64,000 nucleotides of DNA from Roseomonas indoligenes. GTDB taxonomy: Bacteria > Pseudomonadota > Alphaproteobacteria > Acetobacterales > Acetobacteraceae. The stretch spans positions 62,001-126,000 of the forward strand of contig NZ_JAGIZA010000014.1 in the NCBI RefSeq assembly GCF_017813365.1, written 5' to 3'. Under the pieces are notes generated by a model. The model was not told the origin of the DNA and did not search any database. It saw only the letters and a list, made by a program, of their open reading frames with translations. Every line of letters begins with the position of its first letter. Within the stretch, counting starts at the first letter, position 1. The translations under genes and the position numbers were made by a program. Positions 52,584-61,052 of this stretch are shown piece by piece.

Positions 52584-53197
52584 CAGGCTGTCTCCCGCCA
52601 GATCCATGGGCGAGCCGCCCGGTCCCGCTCCTGCCAGGCCGCAATCTCCGCCGAGCGCTTCCGGGTTTGCCCGAGCTCATCCAGCCCCTCCAGCAGCGCC
52701 TCGCGCCGGAGCGGCGCGACCGTGAAGGGCATGGGAGGACCTTCGGGCGGGGTGACCGTCCCGCTCGCCAAGTCCACCGTCACGGGCGCGCCGGAGGCGG
52801 CCTGCCGCGCCAGCCTCTCCACGGCATCGGCCGGCAGCGCGACGGGGAGCATGCCGTTCTGGAAGCAGTTGCCCTGGAAGATGTCCCCGAAGCTCTCGGC
52901 GATGACGCAGCGCAGGCCCATGCCCATCAGCGCCCAGACCGCGCCCTCCCGCGAGGAGCCGCAGCCGAAGTTCGGGCCGGCGATCAGGATGGGCGCGCTG
53001 CGGAACGCGGGGCGGTTGAGGATGAAGTCCGGGTTCTCCGCGCCGTCCGCGCCGTAGCGCAGCGGCTCGAAGGCGTAGCGGCCCAGCGTGTCCCGGGCCG
53101 TGCCTGTCAGGCGCTGGATGGGGATGATGACGTCGGTGTCGGTGTTCGGGCGCATCAGCGGCGCGGCGGCGCCGGTGACGGTAGTAAAGGGTGTCAT
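52583..53197 (-). CDS. leuD: LeuD-type small subunit of an aconitase-family hydratase
   Basis: This 204-residue swivel subunit has MRPNTDTDVIIPIQRL and the substrate-recognition loop NFGCGSSREGAVWALM, as in isopropylmalate isomerase. Its start overlaps the LeuC stop and its stop overlaps the MmgE/PrpD start. In this operon a leucine role is unlikely, since no leuA or leuB is here. Small subunits of this family also serve dimethylmaleate hydratase (DmdB) and citraconate hydration. The symbol indicates family only. Confidence 0.88.
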   Translation of the reverse strand: MTPFTTVTGAAAPLMRPNTDTDVIIPIQRLTGTARDTLGRYAFEPLRYGADGAENPDFILNRPAFRSAPILIAGPNFGCGSSREGAVWALMGMGLRCVIAESFGDIFQGNCFQNGMLPVALPADAVERLARQAASGAPVTVDLASGTVTPPEGPPMPFTVAPLRREALLEGLDELGQTRKRSAEIAAWQERDRAARPWIWRETA

Positions 53198-54594
53198 GCC
53201 GCGAGCCTCCGCACGTCGATGATGGCGCCCGTCACGGCAGCCGCGGCGGCCATCGCCGGTCCCATCAGGTGGGTGCGCGCCCCCGGGCCCTGGCGGCCGA
53301 CGAAGTTGCGGTTGGAGGTGGAGGCACAGCGCGCGCTCTCCGGCACGCGCTCCCCGTTCGCGGCCACGCAGAGGCTGCAGCCGGGCTCCCGCCACTCGAA
53401 GCCGGCGCTGCGGAACACGGCGTCCAGCCCCTCCGCCTCCGCCTGGCGCTTCACCGCCTCGGAGCCGGGCACGACCCAGGCGCGCACACCCTCCGCCACC
53501 TTGCGCCCGCGCGCGACCGCCGCGGCCTCCCGCAGGTCGGACATGCGTGAATTAGTGCAGGAGCCGATGAATACCCAGTCCACCGGCGTGCCTGCGATGG
53601 GGCGGCCGGGGGTCAGGCCCATGTAGTCCAGCGCGGCGCGCCAGGCCGCGCGGCGCTCGGCATCCGGCGCCGCGCCGGGGGCCGGGATCGCCGCGTCGAT
53701 GGCGATGGTGTGCTCCGGGCTCGTGCCCCAACTCACGGTCGGCACGATGCCGGCCGCATCCACCACGACCTCCCGGTCGAAGACGGCGTCCGCGTCGCTG
53801 GCCAAGCCGCGCCACTGCGCGAGGGCGCGGTCGAGCATCGCGCCCCCGGGCGCGAAAGGGCGGCCGGCCACGTAGGCGAAGGTCGTCTCGTCCGGCGCCA
53901 CGAAGCCCATCTTCGCGCCGAGCTCGATGGCCATGTTGCAGACCGTCATGCGGCCCTCGATGGAGAGGGCGCGGATGGCCTCCCCGGCGAACTCCACCGC
54001 GTGGCCCGCGCCGCCATCGGCGCCGATCCGGCCGATCAGGTGCAGGATCAGGTCCTTCGGCGTCACCCCCGGCCCCGGGCGCCCCTCGAAGCGCACGCGC
54101 ATGGCGCGGGGCTTGCGCTGCCGCAGCACCTGGGTCGCCAGCACGTGCACCAGTTCGGAGGAGCCGATGCCGAAGGCCAGCGCGCCGAGGCCCCCGTTGG
54201 TGCAGGTATGGCTGTCGCCGCAGACGAGGGTGGTGCCGGGCAGGGTGATGCCCATCTCCGGCCCCATGACGTGGACGATGCCCTGCCCGACCTGGCCGAG
54301 ATCGAAGAAGGGAATGCCGTTGCGCGCGGCGCCGTCCCGCAGGCCGGACCAGAGGCGCTCGCCCGGGCCGTAACTGTCGCCGCGGCGGCCGGGAGCGGTG
54401 GAGACGGCGTGGTCGGGCGTGGCGAAGGCGAGGTCCGGCGCGGCGACGGCCAGGCCGCGCTCCCGCATCTCCTCCATGGCGCGCCAACCCGAGAGGTCGT
54501 GCATCAGCACGCGATCGATGTGCAGCAGGGACCAGCCGTCGCCGAGATCGGCGACGACGTGCGGGTCCCAGAGGCGGTCGAGGAGGGTGGGCAT
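53194..54594 (-). CDS. leuC: LeuC-type large subunit of an aconitase-family hydratase
   Basis: This 466-residue subunit carries the 4Fe-4S ligands Cys346 (GSCTNSR), Cys406 and Cys409 (PGCSLC). Other marks are GDSHTCTNGGLGALAFGIGSSE and RCASTSNRNFVGRQG. It hydrates or dehydrates alpha,beta-unsaturated dicarboxylates; known relatives use isopropylmaleate, 2,3-dimethylmaleate (DmdA) or citraconate. It lies six bases after the lyase gene and overlaps the LeuD-type gene, so the two subunits are made together. Confidence 0.9.
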   Translation of the reverse strand: MPTLLDRLWDPHVVADLGDGWSLLHIDRVLMHDLSGWRAMEEMRERGLAVAAPDLAFATPDHAVSTAPGRRGDSYGPGERLWSGLRDGAARNGIPFFDLGQVGQGIVHVMGPEMGITLPGTTLVCGDSHTCTNGGLGALAFGIGSSELVHVLATQVLRQRKPRAMRVRFEGRPGPGVTPKDLILHLIGRIGADGGAGHAVEFAGEAIRALSIEGRMTVCNMAIELGAKMGFVAPDETTFAYVAGRPFAPGGAMLDRALAQWRGLASDADAVFDREVVVDAAGIVPTVSWGTSPEHTIAIDAAIPAPGAAPDAERRAAWRAALDYMGLTPGRPIAGTPVDWVFIGSCTNSRMSDLREAAAVARGRKVAEGVRAWVVPGSEAVKRQAEAEGLDAVFRSAGFEWREPGCSLCVAANGERVPESARCASTSNRNFVGRQGPGARTHLMGPAMAAAAAVTGAIIDVRRLAA

Positions 54595-54600
54595 GCTGCG

Positions 54601-55491
54601 CTACTTTGCCGGCGCCGGCTCGGTGGCCGGGACGGGATCGCGGAAGCGGGTGCGAAGCGCATCCCACTCGTCTGCGCCCCAGCGGCGGAAGCGTTCCCGC
54701 ACCGGGGGCGCCCCGGCGGAGGAGGGTGGCGCATCGGTGTCCCGCACCACGCGCAGGGCCTCGTCACAGGCCTGTACCACGGCGCTGAGCAGCAGGCTGG
54801 GAAGGATGGCGAGCTTGTAGCCCATGGCCTCCGCCTGCCCGAGCGGCAGGTCCGGCGTCTTGCCGCCGCGCACCACGTTCAGCAGGCAGGGGCCGCGCAC
54901 CAGGCGCGGGATGGCCGCCACCTCCTCGATCGTGCGCGCGGCCTCGACAAAGGCCATGTCGGCACCGGCCTCCAGGGCGAGGTTGGCGCGGGCGATCGCC
55001 TCCTCCATCCCGATCACCGCGCGGGCGTCGGTGCGGGCGATCACCAGGAAGTCCGGGTCCCGCCGGGCGGCGACGGCGGCGCGGATCTTGGCGACGAACT
55101 CCTCCCGCGGGACCACCTCCTTGTCGTCCAGGTGGCCGCATCGCTTGGGGAAGACCTGGTCCTCGATGTGGAGCCCGGCGATGCCGGCGCGCTCGTAGGA
55201 CTGCACGGTGCGGGTGACGTTCAGCTCGTTGCCGTAGCCGGTGTCCGCGTCCGCGATGACGGGCATGGTGACGGAGCGCGCGATGACGCCGCCGTTCTCC
55301 GCCATCTCGCTCATCGTCAGCAGCCCAAAGTCGGGGTAGCCGAGGGAGGCGGAGGTGCCGGCTCCCGTCATGTAGACGGCGGAGAAGCCCGCCTGCTCGG
55401 AGAGCTTGGCGGTGATGCCGTCATAGACGCCGGGGGCGCGCAGCATGCCCTGTGCGGCGAGGAGGGCGCGGAGCTTGGCAGGAGGGGTCAT
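54601..55491 (-). CDS. isocitrate lyase/PEP mutase family lyase, dimethylmalate-lyase-like
   Basis: This 296-residue enzyme has the magnesium-binding DADTGYG (81-87) and the catalytic loop KRCGH (116-120, Cys118), the usual lyase signature of PrpB, oxaloacetate hydrolase and 2,3-dimethylmalate lyase. The product set would be pyruvate (or a related oxoacid) plus a carboxylic acid such as propionate. It sits between the Bug gene and the LeuCD-type genes, fitting the cleavage step after hydration. Confidence 0.9.
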   Translation of the reverse strand: MTPPAKLRALLAAQGMLRAPGVYDGITAKLSEQAGFSAVYMTGAGTSASLGYPDFGLLTMSEMAENGGVIARSVTMPVIADADTGYGNELNVTRTVQSYERAGIAGLHIEDQVFPKRCGHLDDKEVVPREEFVAKIRAAVAARRDPDFLVIARTDARAVIGMEEAIARANLALEAGADMAFVEAARTIEEVAAIPRLVRGPCLLNVVRGGKTPDLPLGQAEAMGYKLAILPSLLLSAVVQACDEALRVVRDTDAPPSSAGAPPVRERFRRWGADEWDALRTRFRDPVPATEPAPAK

Positions 55492-55528
55492 CGGATCGTG
55501 CCTGATTCAGGAGGGGGGAGCGGGGCGC

Positions 55529-56515
55529 CTACTCCGCCTGCGCGCCGGAGGTGGCGACGGCGCGGGCCCAGAGGGCGGTCTCCCGCCGCAGGAAGGCGCC
55601 GAACTCGGCTGTGGAGAGCTGCCGCGGCTCGCTGCCGCCCGCGCGCACGGCGTCGATCACGGGCTGCGTGCGCCCGGCGGCCCGCATGGCGGCGTTGATC
55701 GCCTCCACCACCGCGGGCGGGGTGGCGGCGGGCGCGACCATCGCGCTCCAGGTCACCACCTCGAAGCCGGGGAAGCCCTGCTCCGCCACGGTGGGCACCT
55801 CCGGCAGGGCGGCGAAGCGATCCAGGCTGGAGACGGCGATCGGCTTCACGCCGCCATCGCGGATCTGCGGCACGAGGAGCGAGCCGGCATCCATCATCAT
55901 CTGCACGTCGTTGTTGAGCAGCCCCGTCAGCGCGGCGGGGGAGCCGCGATAGGGCACGTGCAGGACGTCCATCCCGGTTTCGGCCTTCAGGATCTCCGTG
56001 CCGAGATGCGCGGTGATGCCGATGCCGCCCGAGCCGTAGGAGAGCTTGCCCGGCCGGGCGCGGGCATAGGCCACCAGCTCCGGCAGGGTGGAAACGGGCA
56101 GGGACTTGTTGACGACCAGGTAGAGCCGCCCGGTGGCGCCCATGGCGACCGGCGCGAAGTCCGTCAGCGGCGCGTAGGGCAGTTTCTTGTAGAGGCCGGG
56201 GTTGATGGCGAGCTGGCCGGAGGTGCCGAAGAGCAGCGTGTAGCCATCCGCCTCGGCAGCCTTCACCGCCTCCGCGCCGATGATGCCGTTCGCGCCGGAA
56301 CGGTTGTCTACCACCACGGGCTGGCCCCAGGCCTGCTGCAGCGCGGCCCCGTAGGCGCGGGCCGTCAGGTCCACCGTCTGGCCGGGCGGGTAGCCGACCA
56401 CGATCCGCACGGGGCGCTGCGGGAAGGCGGGCTGGGCGCGGAGCGCCGGCGCCGCGAGGAGGGCGCCGGCCGCGCCGAGCAGGGCGCGGCGGCCAAGGGA
56501 CGGGCGGCGGATCAT
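55529..56515 (-). CDS. Bug/TctC family solute-binding protein, operon proximal
   Basis: This 328-residue binding protein has a Tat-like leader (LGRRALLGAAGALLAAPALRAQ). It contains RPVRIVVGYPPGQTVDLTARAYGAAL, VDNRSGANGIIGAEAV and LHVPYRGSPAALTGLLNNDVQ. Its ATG overlaps the PrpF-type stop codon (ATGA at 56512-56515), so it is coupled to the isomerase. It should deliver the operon's substrate to a permease encoded elsewhere. Confidence 0.9.
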   Translation of the reverse strand: MIRRPSLGRRALLGAAGALLAAPALRAQPAFPQRPVRIVVGYPPGQTVDLTARAYGAALQQAWGQPVVVDNRSGANGIIGAEAVKAAEADGYTLLFGTSGQLAINPGLYKKLPYAPLTDFAPVAMGATGRLYLVVNKSLPVSTLPELVAYARARPGKLSYGSGGIGITAHLGTEILKAETGMDVLHVPYRGSPAALTGLLNNDVQMMMDAGSLLVPQIRDGGVKPIAVSSLDRFAALPEVPTVAEQGFPGFEVVTWSAMVAPAATPPAVVEAINAAMRAAGRTQPVIDAVRAGGSEPRQLSTAEFGAFLRRETALWARAVATSGAQAE

Positions 56516-57714
56516 GCCACGGCTTCCTCGATCTTCACGGGCGCCAGGACGCTGGCGGGCACATAGGCAGTGCCCTGCATCAGCCGACGGGCGGTGCGGC
56601 GGAAGGCCAGCCGCTCGAATCGCGCGCCCTCCGGCCCGGCGCCGGGACTGGCACGCACCACCACCTCCATGACACCGAGCGGATGCCCAATGCGGAGCGT
56701 GTCCGCGTTGCGCGGCGTCCCGGCCTGCACGGCCCCGTGCACCACCGTGCCGGGAATGCGGGACATTGCGGCCGTGCACATGCTGCCCGTGCCCGCCATG
56801 CTCTCGTGGCACTTGTTGTAGAAGATCAGGCGGGCCCTCAGGTCCATGGCCTCCTCCTCGACGGACCGGGCCTGGCTGTCCGCATAGGCGGCGGGCGCCG
56901 CGACCAGCACCATGAGGGGCAGGGCGGGGGATTGCGTCTCGGCCTCGCGCCAGTCCGTGGCCAGGCCGATCGCCTCGGCGGCCTTGCCCCGCAACTCGCG
57001 CATGGCGGCGATCAGGGGCTCGTCGGCGTTGATGGCGTCGGGCAACTCGCTGCCGGTGGCGCCCAGATCGGCGGCCGGGACGAAGATGCAGGGGTTCGCC
57101 ACGTCGCCGATGGTCGCGCGGACCATGCGCCCGTCCTCCAGCGCGATCTCGTCCATCACCCGGCCCGTGGGCAGCACGCGGCCTGTCTTGGCGCCAGTGG
57201 TGGCGCGGTAGTCCAGCAGGATCTCGGCGCCGGTGCCGGGGACACCCGGGATGGCGAGATCGCCCTCGACCTGGGCGCGCCCGTCACGGACGGGGACGTG
57301 GGCGATCAGCAGCTTGCCCGTGTTGGTGTTAAAGATGCGGACCTCGGTAACGGGCTCCCGCGCCTCGACCATGCCCTCGTCGATGGCGAAGGGGCCGACG
57401 CCGGCGGAGATGTTGCCGCAGTTGCTGGTGTAGACGACGAGGCCCCGGCCGGGCGGGACGATGCCGTAGGTATAGTCCACGTCGGCATCCAGTCGGTTGG
57501 AAGGGGAGACGACGGCGAGCTTCGCGGTGACGAGGCGGGAGCCGCCGAGCCCATCAATCTGGAGCAGGTCCCCGCTGCCGATCAGCGCCTTCAGCAGGGC
57601 ATCGCGGGAGGCGCCGGGCTGCGGCAGGTCCTCGCCTCGGAAGTACAGGCCCTTGCTGGTTCCGCCGCGCATGAGGGTGCAGCGCACGGCGTGCTGCTGG
57701 TCTCGTCCGGCCAT
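56512..57714 (-). CDS. prpF: PrpF family isomerase
   Basis: This 400-residue protein has the two cysteine motifs of the diaminopimelate-epimerase-like PrpF fold: TSNCGNISAGVGPFAI (Cys99) and HESMAGTGSMCTAA (Cys314). The N-terminal MRGGTSKGLYF is also a PrpF mark. PrpF isomerises trans- to cis-2-methylaconitate; the family also includes methylitaconate delta-isomerase (Mii) and 4-oxalomesaconate tautomerase. First gene of the operon, divergent from a GntR regulator. No prpC or prpB is here, so an Mii-like role is as likely as a methylcitrate role. Confidence 0.9.
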   Translation of the reverse strand: MAGRDQQHAVRCTLMRGGTSKGLYFRGEDLPQPGASRDALLKALIGSGDLLQIDGLGGSRLVTAKLAVVSPSNRLDADVDYTYGIVPPGRGLVVYTSNCGNISAGVGPFAIDEGMVEAREPVTEVRIFNTNTGKLLIAHVPVRDGRAQVEGDLAIPGVPGTGAEILLDYRATTGAKTGRVLPTGRVMDEIALEDGRMVRATIGDVANPCIFVPAADLGATGSELPDAINADEPLIAAMRELRGKAAEAIGLATDWREAETQSPALPLMVLVAAPAAYADSQARSVEEEAMDLRARLIFYNKCHESMAGTGSMCTAAMSRIPGTVVHGAVQAGTPRNADTLRIGHPLGVMEVVVRASPGAGPEGARFERLAFRRTARRLMQGTAYVPASVLAPVKIEEAVA

Positions 57715-57769
57715 GGCCGTTTCCTCAACTCTTCTGCCGTGACCCTAATCCTGTCATGATAGTAAAGGC

Positions 57770-57787
57770 AACCTGTTATAATAGGTT
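57770..57787. promoter_or_regulatory. palindromic operator between PrpF-type and GntR genes
   Basis: AACCTGTTATAATAGGTT is an 18-base palindrome with one mismatched pair, centred on TTATAA, in the 88-base gap between the divergent genes. It lies 15 bases before the GntR start and overlaps where a promoter should be. It is the best candidate operator for the adjacent GntR repressor. Confidence 0.7.
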
Positions 57788-57802
57788 TCGTCTGGAGCGC
57801 CC

Positions 57803-58576
57803 ATGAAGCCTGACCTGCCTCTCTATCGCGCAGTGCTGGACGGGCTGCACGAGGACCTGCGCAACGGGCGCCTGCCCGTAGGCGCCGCCTTGCCGAGCGA
57901 GAAGGAGTTGTGCGAGCGCTTCGGGGTCTCCCGCATCACGGTGCGGCGCGCCATGGACACGCTGGCGCAGGAGGGGCTGATCCACCGCAGCGCCGGTCGG
58001 GCGGCCCGGGTGGCCGAGCCCCGGCTGGTGCAGGCCGTCGCCGCCTTCGAGGACTCGTCGGGGCCGCTGCGGCTGGTGCGGGGCACGCGGGTGGAGCTGC
58101 TGGGGTTCGAGTGGCAACTAGCCGACGGGGCGGTGGCCCGCGCTCTCGGGATCGAGGAGGGCGACCAAGTGCTCCGCATCGCGCGGCTGCGGCGGCAGGA
58201 GGAAGCGCCGGTCTTCCACACCGTGACCTACCTGCCCGCCGAGATCGGCGCCGCGATCAACCGGCGGGCGCTTGAGGAGAGCGCCCTTCAAGAAGTGCTC
58301 GCGGCCGCCGGCTTCATCGCCGCGGGAACGGAGCGGCAGATGGGCGCCGCGCCCTGCCCGAAGGCCGTCGCCGCGCTGCTCGGCCTGCGGACGGGGGCGC
58401 CGACCTTCCGGACGGAGCGGCTGACGCGGGACGCGACCGCCCGGCCGTTGCATCTGATGATCGGGCACTGGCGGTGGGACCGCTTCGCGATGCGTCTGGT
58501 CTCTGCCCCTACGGAGGGGGGCAATCACTTGACGGTCAGCGAGATGGAACTTGGGGCGTGCCTGGAGGGAAGCTGA
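57803..58576 (+). CDS. GntR family regulator with UTRA effector domain
   Basis: This 257-residue regulator has an N-terminal winged helix (YRAVLDGLHEDLRNGRLPVGAALPSEKELCERFGVSRITVRRAMD) and a UTRA domain (about 90-250; VLRIARLRRQEEAPVFHTVTYLPAEI). Such HutC-type proteins are mostly repressors released by a small ligand. It is transcribed away from the carboxylate operon with a palindrome in between, so it most likely controls that operon and itself. TGGAG precedes the ATG. Confidence 0.92.
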   Translation: MKPDLPLYRAVLDGLHEDLRNGRLPVGAALPSEKELCERFGVSRITVRRAMDTLAQEGLIHRSAGRAARVAEPRLVQAVAAFEDSSGPLRLVRGTRVELLGFEWQLADGAVARALGIEEGDQVLRIARLRRQEEAPVFHTVTYLPAEIGAAINRRALEESALQEVLAAAGFIAAGTERQMGAAPCPKAVAALLGLRTGAPTFRTERLTRDATARPLHLMIGHWRWDRFAMRLVSAPTEGGNHLTVSEMELGACLEGS

Positions 58577-58618
58577 GCGTCGTGCGACACTGAAGCAGTT
58601 TGACCGACTTTGGCCGGG

Positions 58619-58633
58619 AGCGGAACTTCCGCT
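58619..58633. repeat. hairpin palindrome after GntR gene
   Basis: AGCGGAACTTCCGCT is a perfect 15-base palindrome around a central C, 42 bases past the GntR stop, followed by TTC. It may act as a weak terminator, or be part of a dispersed intergenic repeat. Confidence 0.4.
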
Positions 58634-58741
58634 TTCGAGGGGAGTAGCTCGGAGAGCGGCTTACCGAGGGTGGCTGGCTATCGGCCGCTTTCTGTCCATC
58701 TATGACGTTGATATATGTTGGCGCGAGTTCGGCAGGCAGAT

Positions 58742-59784
58742 GGGCCTTGTTGCACAAACTTTGCAGGTAGTCCTGCATGAGCAAGGCACTGGCGCAGGGC
58801 GGACGCCCGAAGGCGCGCTACCGGACACGGAACTGGCGGGAGTACGACCGAGGGCTCATTGCCCGCGGTGACCTGACCGTGTGGATTTCGCCCGATCTGG
58901 CCTGGCACACCTCAGAAGGTACGGGCAGACGTGGCCGCCCTCGGGTCTTCACGGACGCGGCGATCCAGGCGGTGCTGACGCTGAAGGTGCTGTACCAGCT
59001 GCCGCTGCGAGCCGCCCAGGGCATGGCGGGGAGCCTGATCCGGCTGGCGGGCCTGGACTGGCAGGTGCCCCACTACAGCACCCTCTCGCGGCGGCAGAAG
59101 AGCCTCACGGTCACCATCCCCTATCGTGCCCGGGGCGGCCCCTTGCACCTCGTGATCGACAGCACCGGGCTGAAGGTGCTGGGCGAGGGTGAGTGGAAGG
59201 TCAGAAAGCACGGGGCCGACAAGCGTCGGGTCTGGCGCAAGGTGCACCTGGTGATCGACGCTGACAGCCACGAGGTGCGGGCCGTGGAGATGACAGATCA
59301 CCGGCATGGCGACGGCGAGATCGTACCGGGCCTGCTCGCGCAGTTGCCGGAAGGGGAGCGGATCGGGGTGATCAGTGGCGACGGCGCCTACGACACGCGC
59401 GGCGTCTACGAGGCCTCTGCGGCTCGCCAGGCCGACCTCGTCGTGCCCCCGCGGCGCAACGGCAAGCCATGGAAGAGGCGAACCACCGGAGCGACCGAGC
59501 GGAACGAGACGCTGCGCGCCATCAGGCACCTCGGACGGCGACTGTGGAAGCGATGGAGCGGCTATCACCGGCGCAGCCTAGCCGAGACGGCGATGTCCCG
59601 CCTCAAGCGCCTCGGCGAACGTCTCTCAGCCCGAGATCCGGCCCGTCAGGTCGCGGAAGTGCAGATCCGCTGCGCAATCCTGAACATCTTCAACGCCCTT
59701 GGTATGCCCGACACCGTCGCTCGCGCCTGATCAGGGCATCAAAGACCGAACCACGCCCTCAAACCGATTTCCGCAACAGCGCCC
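58742..59784 (+). mobile_element. IS5-family insertion sequence
   Basis: The element is about 1.04 kb and holds a single DDE transposase gene. The ends carry imperfect inverted repeats: GGGCCTTGTTGCACAAA at the left (from 58742) and GGGCGCTGTTGCGGAAA at the right (reverse strand, ending 59784), 13 of 17 bases matching. I could not settle the target-site duplication from the flanks. The right flank is a broken SDR gene, so the insertion lies in a decayed spot. Confidence 0.75.
58777..59730 (+). CDS. IS5 family transposase
   Basis: This 317-residue transposase shows the DDE triad: Asp128 in VIDSTGLKV, Asp202 in GDGAYD and Glu270 in RRSLAETAMSRLKRL. The N-terminal part (about 20-110) is the IS5-type helical domain. 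The gene is a single intact frame, so the element may still be active. It begins 35 bases inside the left end. Confidence 0.92.
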   Translation: MSKALAQGGRPKARYRTRNWREYDRGLIARGDLTVWISPDLAWHTSEGTGRRGRPRVFTDAAIQAVLTLKVLYQLPLRAAQGMAGSLIRLAGLDWQVPHYSTLSRRQKSLTVTIPYRARGGPLHLVIDSTGLKVLGEGEWKVRKHGADKRRVWRKVHLVIDADSHEVRAVEMTDHRHGDGEIVPGLLAQLPEGERIGVISGDGAYDTRGVYEASAARQADLVVPPRRNGKPWKRRTTGATERNETLRAIRHLGRRLWKRWSGYHRRSLAETAMSRLKRLGERLSARDPARQVAEVQIRCAILNIFNALGMPDTVARA

Positions 59785-59841
59785 CAGCCCGCCCGGCTCT
59801 TTCCTCCATCACCGGGCGGGCGTTCCAGGGCGCGGTTTGGA

Positions 59842-60016
59842 TCAGGTCGGCGCCCCGTTGATCGTCAGAATGGTGTCACTGGTGTAGCTGGACCGACGTG
59901 AGGCCAGAAGCACTGCCGCGTCCGCGATCTCCTCTACTGTCGCTGGGCGGCCGAAAGGCATGCTCCTGTCCGAGATGGCTTACCTCGGCGTCGCCCAGCA
60001 ACGTATTGCCCGACAT
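59842..60016 (-). pseudogene. remnant of SDR family gene, C-terminal part
   Basis: The last 39 codons (59842-59961) read MPFGRPATVEEIADAAVLLA and then SRRSSYTSDTILTINGAPT, the usual C-terminus of a classical SDR. Upstream, the protein-like reading moves one base to another frame near 59985 (MSGNTLLGDAEV), so there is a frameshift. The rest of the SDR, including its cofactor and catalytic motifs, is missing. It sits between the IS5 element and the LysR gene. Confidence 0.55.
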
Positions 60017-60044
60017 ATCGCCGGCCTGGCCACTAATTGTAGGC

Positions 60045-60956
60045 TCAGGACCCAGGAGAACTGGCAAGACCTCCTCTGATTGCTGCAGCCACGGCTCGGC
60101 CACCGAGGGAAAGTGGCCGCCTCAGCCCGAGCAACAGCCGGGGGCGCAGAACGATGGCCGGTCGGAGTGGGCGAACGACCAGCCCAGGCCACCAGCCCGT
60201 AGAAAGCACTGAGTCCTCGACAATTCCAGGCAAACCCAACCGGAGCGCGGCCTCGCAGAGAACCGTCGAGGAGGCAACTTCGACCGCTGGCTTGTAGGTT
60301 CCACCGGCCGCGGCGAAGGCCGAAGCCATCCGCTCCCCGATCGGAGAAGCGACCGTATAGGAGACGTAGCGGATCCCTTTCAGCACTGGTGCCCCTACTG
60401 CTGCCCGCGCGGCCAGCGGATGCGCCGCGGGCATGACGCAGACCATGGTCGTGGCACCGACATCCTCCCCCTGAACGCGTGGGTCGTCATCGAGCAGCCG
60501 GTGAACCAGCCCGATATCTGCCGTGCCAACGGCCACTGCCTCCGTCACTTCGCGCGTTGGCAGGATTTTCAGGCCGACCTGGAGATTCGGGTGCTGCTCG
60601 GTGGCAATTCTGATGGCTTCCGGCACGATGACCGTGGCAAGGGTCGGAAGGGCCGCGATCGTCACGGGCCCACCTGCCTCCTGCCGTGCCGTCCGGGCAG
60701 CCGATTGCAGCGCGTCGACCGACCCGAGAACACCCTGCAGCGCATAAGTCATCACTTCGGCTTCAGGTGTCGGCAGCAAACGCCCACCGAGACGCTCGAA
60801 GAGCGGAAACCCGAGCCCGGCCTCCAGCTGCTGCAAGGATTTACTGATAGCTGGCTGTGAGACGCCGAGGAGTTGAGCCGCGGCTGTTACCGAGCGGAGA
60901 TCGAGGACGGCGCGGAAAATCTCCAGCTCGCGCAGCTTGATTGGGCGGGTTCCCAT
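60045..60956 (-). CDS. LysR family transcriptional regulator
   Basis: This 303-residue regulator has an N-terminal winged helix (IKLRELEIFRAVLDLRSVTAAAQLLGVSQPAISKSLQQLE) and an effector domain (from GGPVTIAALPTL). ATG 60956 starts the conserved domain. It is divergent from the M81 peptidase gene by about 100 bases, so it probably controls that gene and the downstream ABC system. A short CCAA/TTGG inverted repeat at 60976-60993 in the gap may be part of its site. Confidence 0.9.
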   Translation of the reverse strand: MGTRPIKLRELEIFRAVLDLRSVTAAAQLLGVSQPAISKSLQQLEAGLGFPLFERLGGRLLPTPEAEVMTYALQGVLGSVDALQSAARTARQEAGGPVTIAALPTLATVIVPEAIRIATEQHPNLQVGLKILPTREVTEAVAVGTADIGLVHRLLDDDPRVQGEDVGATTMVCVMPAAHPLAARAAVGAPVLKGIRYVSYTVASPIGERMASAFAAAGGTYKPAVEVASSTVLCEAALRLGLPGIVEDSVLSTGWWPGLVVRPLRPAIVLRPRLLLGLRRPLSLGGRAVAAAIRGGLASSPGS

Positions 60957-61052
60957 AACCGTAAGTTTGCTCGCTCCAACTTTTCCATATTGGACTTCAT
61001 GCTGCGTCGCACGGCAACCTTCCTGCCTCGCCCTACCACTGATTGGCCCCGC

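Noticed and set aside
53194-54594. Assigning leuCD to leucine biosynthesis
   Set aside because: No leuA or leuB is present and the genes are embedded in a carboxylate catabolic operon. The family symbol is kept but the role is left open.
56512-57714. Assigning prpF to the methylcitrate cycle
   Set aside because: No prpC or acnD is in the window and the operon partners fit an Mii-like isomerase equally well or better.
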